NCBI RefSeq assembly: GCF_000372725.1
Contig: NW_005200507.1
Location: forward strand, 815,532 to 879,531
Origin: Emiliania huxleyi CCMP1516
Taxonomy: Eukaryota; Haptophyta; Isochrysidales; Noelaerhabdaceae
Length of the DNA stretch: 64,000 nt
Direction of reading: 5' to 3'
The translations under genes were made by a program, and so were the position numbers. Below are positions 51,825 through 60,632 of this stretch, piece after piece (the stretch's first letter is position 1; each line of letters begins with the position of its first letter). The notes under the pieces are model-generated. The model saw only the letters and a list, made by a program, of their open reading frames with translations, was not told where the DNA came from and searched no databases.

Positions 51825-52165
51825 TCACTAGCTCCGAGTAGAGGGGGCGTCCTTGCAGTTAAGGGGAAACCTGGTACGCGGGTCCAACCCTCGGAGAGTA
51901 TTCTTTAGCTCCGAGTAGAGGGGCGGCGTTCTGCAGTTAAGGGGAAACCCGGTACACGGAGCCAACCCTCGGAGACCCGTGTTATGGCCCTGCGACCGCG
52001 CACCCCCGGGGCTAGGGCTCTCTAGCCCGAGGGCTAGAGCGCGCCGGCGGGCGCGCTCTAGCCGGTAACCCGATCCCAATCGTCCGGCCAACTGGGTGCG
52101 CTTCTGAGCTCCCCGGTCCTGGGCGTGCGGCAACTAACTGCACTCCAAGTGCTCCAAGTTCGACT
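51825..52165 (+). repeat. Dispersed hairpin-repeat family, copy with doubled head
   Basis: The CTCCGAG...CTCGGAG head occurs twice (about 51830-51896 and 51909-51972). Then the body (CTCTAGCCC, CTGGGTGCGCTTCT) and a CTGCACTCCAAGTGCTCCAA tail follow. A perfect 14-bp hairpin is inserted in the body (52032-52063). Confidence 0.7.
52032..52063. other. Perfect 14-bp hairpin
   Basis: GGCTAGAGCGCGCC and GGCGCGCTCTAGCC are separated by four bases. Confidence 0.85.
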
Positions 52166-52273
52166 CGGCGCAAAAAACCCAGACGGGCGTTGTCACTGGT
52201 TCGAAACCCACCTTAGCGTTCACCTGCTATCCGCCGGTACCCAAACCGGATGCATCTCCGCACGACCCAGGAA

Positions 52274-52326
52274 TCCGGATATGCAACGGTGGCATAAAGT
52301 GAATGAAGAATGATACACCGTCGCAC
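52274..52326 (-). repeat. Third copy of the palindrome arm
   Basis: TCCGGATATGCAACGGTGGC...GATACACCGTCGCAC matches the right arm at 51031-51077. Confidence 0.8.
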
Positions 52327-52854
52327 TTTGTCTTTTCTCAGACACACTCAGTCACCTCTCGCGCGCTCGTGGCTCGTGCTCTCAGATTCTCTGGTCTCGC
52401 TGATGAGGTGAGGCGAGGTGAATCGTGAAACCCTATGGAGGAGCCTCCTCTCCACTCTAGTCACTCTAGAGGTGTGGGGGGGGGGGGAGCAACGGGTGCT
52501 TGTCATACTTGTCTAAGCGCCACCTTGTCCTCGGCGCGGATCCAGTCCGAGCCGCCGGCCATCGTACATCGACCCCTCCCCGTGAGGATGAGGCGACGAT
52601 GGACTTGCGCGTGCTAGTGCACCCCAGATGCAAAAAAAAACAAAATGGCGTGGCCCCCAATCCACAGGGCCAGCCGCCGGGCAGAGCGAATATGCCGGCC
52701 GAGGAGAGACTCAAAGCTAGAGACATCGAGATCCAGATCAGTGGGGCGCCCCGCCGGTCCGCGTTGCGGCTGCCAAAGCTCCTGCACTGCCCGGAGAGGG
52801 ATGGAAAGCCCTCTGCAAGACTGCAGGTGCAGTGGCGCAAGGGCGGCCCCGGCC

Positions 52855-54709
52855 CTAGTTTATGCTCTGCGCGCGCGCCTTGGCGAGCTGGGCCCGCAAA
52901 TGCGCGACGTCCGCAGCGTACTCGGAGTGCTGCGCCGCGGCGGCAGCCTCGTAGTCGGCCATCTGCACCGCCAGCGCCTCCTTGGAGCGCCGCTCAAGCA
53001 AGCACTGCTCGACGAGCGCTCGAATCAGCTGATGCGACTTGAGCACCTGGCACGGCTTGGCGGGCGTGGGCACTCCGGTGCGGAGTGGGGCGAGGCCGAA
53101 GGCGCGTGTGCGTGTGTGGCGCGTGTGTGGTGCGTGTGTGCGTGTGTGTGTGCGTGCGTGTGGAGGCCTGCGCGCGCAGCTGCTCCTCGCTGAGCCCCTC
53201 ATAGTCCGCCTCGCTCTCGACTGCGCCGCCGCCAGCCCCCGCCTCGCCGCCGCTCGGAGAGCCCGCCCCAACTGCTCTGCCGCCCTGTGCCGCCGCCGAG
53301 GAGGAGGCCCCCCCCGCCGACCCGCTGCCTCCCGACCGGCTGCCTCCCGCGCTGCTGCCTCCCGCGCCGCTCGCCGCCGGCGCGGAGGCCGACGAGGAGG
53401 AGGCTGCAGGCTGCTCCTCCTCCGAGTTGTCCTCCTCCTCCTCCTCCGAGCCTCCCGCCGCCTTCGCCGCCGGCGGCTCGCCGGCGAGCGCCTGTTCACA
53501 AGCTCGAGGTGTGAAGAGACGCCGCTCCTCCGCCGCCCGCCGCGCGCCCCTCTCGGAGCGCCTTCTTCTTCTCTCGCTGCTTGTCCTTCTTGCCCTTCTT
53601 CTTCGCCTTCTTCTTCTCGCGCTTCGCCTTCTCCTCCTCCTCCTCGGCGATCAGCTCCTACAGCGCGGCGCCCTCGGCACACTCACGCAACGGGGCACAC
53701 GCCACGCCCGCGCCCCTTCCGGCCACGCTCTCGCCACTGCAGCCTCAGAAGACCTGCTACACCTCGGCTATGCCCTTGCTACGTCCCGGCTATCGCTCGC
53801 CGCAGCGAGCTGGTTCGAGAGCTGCGCCGCCGCGTCCACCTTTTGCTTGAGCTCCGAGGCGGCGCGTGCTTGCGCGAGCGGCTGCAGGATGCCGGCGGGG
53901 GCGTTGACCCCGCCCGGCAGCACGAGCTGCGCCTGTCCGCTGGCCGCGCCGCCCTGCCCCTTCTTCGCTCGCCCGACGTGGTCCCCGAGCAGGAAGCCAG
54001 ACAGCTCCGAGACGTGCTCCCCCTGCACCATCTCAAAGGCGATGGTCTCGCCGCCCGTGAGGTGCGCCATCGAGAGTGTGTGCTTCTCCTCGGTGATCAG
54101 CTCGAAGGTGTTGATGAAGACGTTGAGCTGCGGGACAGCCGCGCGCGGGCGGATGAGCGAGCCGGGCGCGGCACGGAGAGAGGCGGCACGGAGAGAGGTT
54201 CGGCCGGAAGGGTGCGTGCGACGACAGTGAGGACGTGCCGAGGTGTGCGCGTGAGGTGTGCACGTGGGACGTCTGGCGGGAGACGTGCGAGGGCGGCCGC
54301 CGCGTGGTGGCACCTCCATCGTCGTCGGCAGGTCAGCGGCCGCGCCGAACGACGAGCACCACATCCGCACCTTGTGCGGCGGCGCCGGGTACGAGCACTC
54401 GTGCTTGACCTGAGGCGCGGGCGCTCAGCGTCGGCGCTCGCCAGGCGAGGGCGCGCAGCGGGCGTCGCGGACCTGGCGAAACGTGGTCGTCTCCGGCGGG
54501 AAGGCGTGCAGCTGCTGCTCGTCAAACTCGAGCACCGGCTGCCGGTTGCCCGCGACGGGCTTCTGCTTGAGCCACGAAACCTTCACCTCAATCTTGGGCG
54601 GAGGGGAGGCCGCGAGCGCCGTGGACGCCGTGGACGCCGTGGCGGCGGAATCCGCCGCCACCGCAGCGGGCGCCGCCGCCGCCGCCGCAGCGGGCGCCGT
54701 CGACGGCAT
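52855..54709 (-). CDS. Multi-exon coiled-coil protein of unknown family
   Basis: Starts at ATG 54709. Exon 1 (to 54464) reads KIEVKVSWLKQKPVAGNRQP then LEFDEQQLHAFPPETTTFRQ. A 54-bp intron with a GC donor (54463-54410) leads to VKHECSYPAPPHKVRMWCSS. A further intron leads to LNVFINTFELITEEKHTLSM and TGGETIAFEMVQGEHVSELS. Later exons give ELIAEEEEEKAKREKKKAKK (Lys/Glu helix), an acidic Ser/Gly-rich part with SEADYEGLSEEQLRAQ, and a final helix VLKSHQLIRALVEQCLLERR ending at 52857. Exon joins 1-2 and 2-3 keep phase; the later ones are less certain. I do not recognise the family. An upstream-element copy lies at 54950. Confidence 0.55.
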
Positions 54710-55299
54710 TCTAGTGTAGCGAGGCTCTGCTACCCCGGAAAGAGCGGGTGGGCTACGCCGCTCTTGGCACTCTCGTAATAAAAGAAAATCTCGGTGGCCA
54801 CTCTGGGGACGGGATTGTCCCTGATCGTCCTTACAAGATCCTGCTCGCGCAGGTGGGGACCCTGTCCTTCTCCCACCCCTTGTTTGGTGTGTCCGTTTTA
54901 TTTATTTATTTATACTAGGCACGGGAGATAGAAAGAGGCAGACGACCAAGGGTTAGGGTGGGCGACGGCTAGCACCACACTCCTCTCCTTAAAATCCCTG
55001 TGTGGTGCTGGTGGCGGCGTGCCGTCCTCCCATCCCTCCCTTGCTTGTCTGTTTTATTTCTTTTCTTTTAAAATTCTTTTTTGGTGGCGCGGCGCGCCGT
55101 CGTAGGTTTTCTTTTTTTGTTTTATTCCAGTGGGGGGTCCCGCGCCGCATAGCTCCGCGGACGGGCCCCTCCACCCTTCATGTACGGATCATGTAGCTAA
55201 AAATCTCAGAGAGAGAGAGAGATTTTTAGAAGCCAACAAGAAATGTGGCACACACAGTGATTACCTGATTTGGCCCTTTTGGGCTCGGCAGCTTGTCGA
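54710..55299. other. Intergenic with dispersed upstream element
   Basis: 590 bp, T-rich in part. No gene is seen apart from the repeat copy at 54950-55072. Confidence 0.4.
54950..55072 (-). repeat. Dispersed upstream element, copy 4
   Basis: It matches the 16752 copy including the GGGTGGGCGACGGCTAGC edge, the TTAAAATCCCTGTGTGG core and the TTTCTTTT end. It lies 241 bp upstream of the coiled-coil gene start and in the same orientation. Confidence 0.75.
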
Positions 55300-56300
55300 C
55301 TACCAGCCGAAGCCGGAGTCGGAACCGTAGCCGAGATGGTCGTCGAGGGTGTCGAAAATGTCATTCGCCGCGCTAGTAGAGCCGGAGCCGCATGAGTCTT
55401 GGTCGGAGGAGGAGTCGTCGGAGGAGCGGTCGGGCAGCTCGCGCTTGTCTCTGCTCGAGCGTCGGGAAGACAGCGCGCCTTGCGACCTTGTCGGCCGAGC
55501 TGCCATCCCAGTACAAGGTGTACCAGTCGCCGCGAGGATACCATACTGGATAGAACCAAGCGGTGACCAACCTGTACCGTCCGAGAGCGGCCGCCTGGGC
55601 GGCCTGAGCGGCCGCCTGAGCAGCCGCTCGGGCAGCCGCGGCAGCGGCAGCCTCTCGAGCCGCCGCCTCGCGCTTGCCTTGTTTCTTCTCCTGCCGCGTG
55701 CGCGACGTCTTCTTCTTCTTCTTCTTGGCGCCCGCAGAGTGGGGCTGGCTGGCTCGCCAGAGGTCGTGCTCTGGATGACTGGGGCAGGGCGACTCGCGGG
55801 AGGAGGAGGGGGACGAGGGCGGAGGCAGGCACAGCTGCTCTCCGGTGACCTCACGTTGGTGGCAGAACCCGATGGTTCCGTCGCAGCCGCGCACTGTGTC
55901 ATGAGGGAGGTAGATTTCGGGGGGGAATCGGGCCAACGCTTCCGAGAAGGGGAGAGGAAGACGAATGTTGAGGCCGCGCGCAGCAGCCTGGATCTTGGTG
56001 ATGAGGCGATCGTGATGATGATGGTGCCCTTGCGCAGCAGGAACGCGCGCATCGCCCGCTGAACGCGGGTCGCTGCGGCGTCCTGTGCGAACCCCAGTCG
56101 GATGTTCCGCAGCGTGGAGGTCACAGCCGCGATGTCGTCATGCCCAGCAGCCACCCCGCGTGTGACCTTGTCGAGAAGCAAGTGCCACGAAGCGCTATTT
56201 CCTGCTCTCAGCTCACCACCTCGCCTTCTCTGTCGCCCTCCTGGCCCAGTCCCATCAGTATCAAGCCCGAGCTGTCCCGAACCGCACTTATCTCGGGTCT
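55300..56300 (-). pseudogene. IQ-motif protein, frame-disrupted
   Basis: One frame gives AATRVQRAMRAFLLRKG (IQ motif 1). After a CATCATCATCAC tract (about 56016-56030) the similarity moves to the next frame: LITKIQAAARGLNIRL (IQ motif 2), FPPEIYLPHDTV, a Lys-rich AKKKKKKTSRTRQEKKQGKR, an Ala helix, and TAWFYPVWYPRGDWYTLYWD. Near 55450 the protein-like sequence returns to the first frame and ends LPDRSSDDSSSDQDSCGSGS...LGYGSDSGFGW. Two compensating indels, or unrecognised introns, are needed. IQ motifs bind calmodulin. The 5' limit is unknown; related coding sequence is duplicated at about 56540-56690. Confidence 0.45.
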
Positions 56301-56690
56301 TCAAGCTCACACCGGCTCGTGATGCTCCGGTGTAGGGCTCGAGAGCACTCCCGGTGGCCCCGTGCCGAGCGATTGCGAGGGCTTTCCGGAGGTCATTATC
56401 GGCGCCACCGACCGTGAAATGTCCTGCTCCACAGCCCCCATGCACAAGGTGCATGGATGCAGTCATAACATGTTGGCCTTCTCTGCCGAAATTTTGAGCA
56501 CTAGCCGCAAACGGCGCTTCTTGGCACACTTCATGTCTTCATCGCGACACGTCCAGGTGCCGACGAAGCGGCTTCCCAGCTCACCACCTCGCCTTTCCTG
56601 CCGCTCTCCTGGCCCAGGTCCATCAGTATCAAGTCTGAGCTGTCCCAGACCGTCCTTATTTTGGGTGATGAAGCCCACTCTGGCTCATAC
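56180..56690 (-). repeat. Duplicated segment of about 120 bp (56190-56310 and 56570-56690)
   Basis: Both copies share CAGCTCACCACCTCGCCTT...CATCAGTATCAAG. On the minus strand both encode a GQLxLDTDGxGPGxRQ-RRGGEL peptide, so the coding frame seems conserved between them. Confidence 0.6.
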
Positions 56691-57510
56691 CACGGCTCTT
56701 ACGGCCTCACACACGCCTGTTTCACCCACAGACACCGCCGGCACGCACTCCCACTTCACACATGCTCAAGCACAACCCCACCAAAGCACAGCCCTGATCA
56801 GAATGGGCAAGGGCTACCACTTGGTGGCCCAGGTAGCCTCTGGCTCGCCACTGCACTCGGCTCCTCTGCAGCGGTCTCGCGCTCTCGCCACGACAGCACG
56901 CCGACGGCAAGCTTTGAGGTCCGTCTGGTCGACCTGCTGTGGCCACAGCTGCCCCTCGCATGCGGTTCGCACCAGACCTCGACACCGGGCCCGCTCAGCT
57001 TGGTCGTGGCGGCGTGTGCGAAGGATGCGCGGCCGAGCTGCTGGCGCTGCTACAGCGGCGCGAGAAGCAGGCAGCGGCGCGACACAGAGTCGGTCGAGTC
57101 TGGCCGTTCTTTCGACGTCGGCCGGCGAGGGTGGCGGCCTGTGGCCAGCTGGTGGGCGGAGAGCAAATACAACGAAAAAATGATCCAACCACTCACTCGC
57201 ACACTGCAAAGATCACTGCATTTGGTTTGGTCATTGTGTCGCACGAGATCATTTTGGACCCCTGACAAAATCCTTTTATAGTCACGAATACATATATGGT
57301 CAGATTCTGGTAGACATATACTCAAGTGGCATAGACGTTCATTTTGTTTTTATTTGATAGAATCATTTCAAATAACCCAAACAAAAGACGATATTCTAAT
57401 CAAAATAAAAAATGAACACCCTTCATTGTGCATGAGTGGGCAGTTGAGTACGGTAGTTGCCATGGTCGTGTGTTTTATACTTTATATGTTGTAAACAAAT
57501 ATCGTTACGA
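56691..57510. other. Intergenic
   Basis: 0.8 kb; GC falls sharply after about 57290. No gene is recognised. Confidence 0.4.
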
Positions 57511-58575
57511 TCATTTGTTCGCCTGGCGTAGACCATCTGAACTCAAGTGGCTTCCGCCGCTCGGATCATTTAAGTCCCAGCTCTTCCGCCAAGTGATTTG
57601 TACCGGCAGCGGGCTGCTATCGTTGAGCACAATTGGCAGCCAGGTATAGCACGCATCGGTGAGGCCGTAAGGGCCGCAATGCAACCAGTTGTCCGACATG
57701 TACACAAAGTAGGAAGGCCCCCGTGCTGGACTATAGCGCACCACATAAGTCGGCTGCGTGTTGAAGCTCGTGGCGTCTTGTGTGGGATTGCCCAAGTTGA
57801 TCCAGCGTGTGCTACGATCGAGAACGGTCCCCGTGCTGCGCCATGCGATGAGCGGATTGGGGTTCCAGCCGGTCAGATGCGATGTGATCAGGTAATACGT
57901 TCCATTAGCAAGACGGAACATCGCCATGCCCTCGCAGGTGTGAAGCTTGGCGATGACGCCTGCCTCTGTCGTGTTAAGATAGTCAGCTGATAGGCGCGAG
58001 ATGCCGACATAATCGTGCGCGCAGTCGCGGATAAGGTAAGCTTGCCCATCCAGCGGATCCAAGAAGAGGTTCATGTCGAGCGACGGTATGCCGTCTGGCC
58101 GAAAGCCAGCCACAAACGTGAATGGTCCGGCGGGGAGCTTCGCCGTCGCCGTTCCGACGCGGCGAAACTTGTACTTGCCCGATCGCTTGGGCTGGTCAAG
58201 GTGGAACCACAGCACGAAGCGACGAGTGCGATTGTTGAAGAGGACCTTGGGGCGCTGCATGACCCATCGGCCGTGCTCTCCCGGTACCACGACATCATCT
58301 TGGCCGAGCACTCGCCCCTCAAACGTCCATGGGCCGGCGATGGAGGGTGCGGAGTAGCAGTTGATGCCCTGCGTGGCGGACTGCCCCGCGTGCTCCTTCT
58401 TCGTCTCGCCGTACCAGTACCAACGTGCGTCCAGTGGAGACTGGAGCATCCCTGCAGCGTGTGCCTCGATTCGATTGCCTTCGGTGTCCATCCAGTGGGT
58501 GCCCGGGTGCACAATGTGCGCGCAGTGCGTGAGCGGCAGCAGTGCAGCGAGCAGGCCCATTGCAGTGCGAACCAT
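57511..58575 (-). CDS. Glycoside hydrolase family 43-like (exo-beta-1,3-galactanase-type), secreted
   Basis: Intronless, 354 aa from ATG 58575. The signal peptide MVRTAMGLLAALLPLTHCAH precedes a five-bladed propeller-type sequence. Family features are HWMDTEGNRIEAHAAGML, WYWYGETKKE, GPWTFEGRVL, RPKVLFNNRTRRFVLWFH, SLDMNLFLDPLDGQAYLIRD and LTGWNPNPL. This set matches the GH43 subgroup that includes beta-1,3-galactanases (WxDTxGNxIxAHGGG; FRDxNLFxDxDGxAY). Such enzymes attack arabinogalactan-type polysaccharides. The gene has lower GC than its neighbours and lies at the edge of an AT-rich stretch, so acquisition by transfer is possible. The exact substrate is unproven. Confidence 0.78.
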   Translation of the reverse strand: MVRTAMGLLAALLPLTHCAHIVHPGTHWMDTEGNRIEAHAAGMLQSPLDARWYWYGETKKEHAGQSATQGINCYSAPSIAGPWTFEGRVLGQDDVVVPGEHGRWVMQRPKVLFNNRTRRFVLWFHLDQPKRSGKYKFRRVGTATAKLPAGPFTFVAGFRPDGIPSLDMNLFLDPLDGQAYLIRDCAHDYVGISRLSADYLNTTEAGVIAKLHTCEGMAMFRLANGTYYLITSHLTGWNPNPLIAWRSTGTVLDRSTRWINLGNPTQDATSFNTQPTYVVRYSPARGPSYFVYMSDNWLHCGPYGLTDACYTWLPIVLNDSSPLPVQITWRKSWDLNDPSGGSHLSSDGLRQANK

Positions 58576-60632
58576 GCCACCCTATCAATCACTGAGATAT
58601 GGCCGTATCGATTTGAAGAAAAACGTCTAATTCACACGCGCCCCACCGAGACTGTGGTGGGCGCGCTGCAGTCGCACGTCTACCTACGTCATAGTGCCAC
58701 GACGTGCGGCCTAGAATTAGCACACGCGCCTCAGCTCGCAAACACTCACCCATTTGATTGTCACTGTCCGTGAGTGCGAGATTAGGGCTAGCCGCAGGCA
58801 GCTAGCCATGAGGAGGGCGTCCATAGACACCTCACTAGACCCCACATACGGTCTCGTCCGTGCCTCGCCGGCCGGAGAGATTGCTAGAGGTGGAGCATGC
58901 TGCTCTAGCCTCACATGTCACTTCCTGTCGTCTGTTGTTTGTTGTGCTCTACCTCATTTGTGTTTTGGGGGTAAAGTCTTGGCCTGAGTTTTATTATCTC
59001 ACTAGCGTGAGCGCAGGCGACAGGCCGACAGGCCAATGGTGTTGTGGGAATCCAGAATCATTTAGGAGTGCTTTGGCTATGTATGTTCAATCATCGAGAG
59101 ACAGCATTTTTCGCACACGGGTTGCTGTTCGAAGCAGCTGTGGTTGTGAAAGATATTCTGGTGGGCGGATTCTTGTTTTGGCACGGCAGTAATCCGTCAT
59201 CAGTGTCCCTGTAAATTCTTTTGCACCATCTAAGTGGTAGCATTTAATGTTGCCATAAGTGTTGGTGCCTCAAAACAGTCAATGTTTCTTCAGCAGTTTT
59301 ATTTCTTTGAGCATAAAACCAGATGCCTATAGAACTTGAGTAGTTACCAAAATGTATCGTTTTTAATCAAATCTCGCGACAATCCCTGCACGGGTCCAAA
59401 AATCCAATGCACAGTCAAATGTTCAAGGCAGCAAGCTCAGCACGATAGTTGCCTAGGTGGATGGGGGATTCAAAAACACGAGTTATAGACCACACTTCTA
59501 CCATCATGTGTAGCTCTAATTTACTGCCTTTATGGAGCCTCAATTTCCTACGCAAATTTATGCTCATTTAATGATGATACAGGTGCACTACAGCAGGAGC
59601 TTCGCTACTTACAAATAGTACCGCCATGGGCTCGTTTAACTCCCCTGAGGAGCCTAAGGTGATTGGCGGAGCATACTGCGAGCGCCGCAACCGTTTTACT
59701 TACTAAAAATGGGCAGTTTTGACAATTTAACGTTTTAAAACGTCACCTCACGCCTTCCACAAACACTTCCCAGTCAACACCTACAACAACCCTGACGAGC
59801 TTGGCGCCATCAAATGACTTGGTTAATTCCACACCTACTTTCAAAATTGTGCTCGTGTAATATACGAATTCAGTATAACCCATGGGGCTGGGGGGGGGGG
59901 GGGGTCACCCCGGGCATCACCGGCGGTGCAGGAGGCGCATGAAGAGGCGGGGACCGGACCGCCCCTCCGCTGAGGGACCTTTCGTACCCGAGTTTTATGC
60001 CGATATACCCGCTAGTCCCTGCGTCGAGTCATCCACTCCTAACCGCCCTTGAGCCTTGTTAGGGGTGAAATGGTAAGCTAAAATCGTGCAGGATTTGAGG
60101 CTCGCCGCGCGCGCGCCCCTTGGTCTCATGTTTACTTCGTGCACAGCCGCCATTCCGCCCGGGAGGTGTGGAGCAACGCAAGGGAGTATAGTAGCTATGT
60201 ATATACTACCTCCGGTCCATTATATTACATATACCACAGCTCCGGAGGAGGTCAGGATGAGCTCATGAGGTTCTGGGGACTTCAAAAATCGAAACAAATG
60301 GTATTTTTTGGTGATAGACAACTTTCCTGCCAATGGTAGAGGTATACTGGCGTGGGAGTGCTCAGCGGGGCTTGGGAGGCAGCGGCGGCCAAGTGTGCAC
60401 ACTTGCCGAAAACAATATGCCGAAAGGGGCTTGAAGTGGGAGCACTTGGAGCACTTGGAGTGCAGTCATTAGCCGCACATCCAGGGCCGGGGAGCTCAGA
60501 AGCGCACCCAGCGGGCCGGATGGTTGGCATCAGGTTACGGGCGGACAGCTGAAGAATTTTTCCCGAGGATGGGTTGGCAACACCAGGCCATTGCTGCCCG
60601 GCATTCAAGAGCTCTGTTCAGCAAAGAGGTCG
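58576..60632. other. Long AT-richer non-coding interval
   Basis: 2 kb with almost no open frames between about 59200 and 60080 on either strand. GC is clearly below the rest of the window. It holds a long G run (about 59887-59903), and a reverse copy of the hairpin-repeat family lies at 60441-60533. No gene is seen. Confidence 0.5.
60441..60533 (-). repeat. Dispersed hairpin-repeat family, reverse partial copy
   Basis: On the minus strand CATCCGGCCCGCTGGGTGCG, CTTCTGAGCTCCCCGG and CTGCACTCCAAGTGCTCCAA match 11616-11656 and 52080-52160. Confidence 0.65.

Larger units (their letters stand above)
50661..52854. other. Repeat nest without recognisable genes
   Basis: 2.2 kb containing a near-palindrome (50984-51080), hairpin-family copies (51825-52165) and a third copy of the palindrome arm (52274-52326). 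Open frames on both strands show no known domain. Confidence 0.45.
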
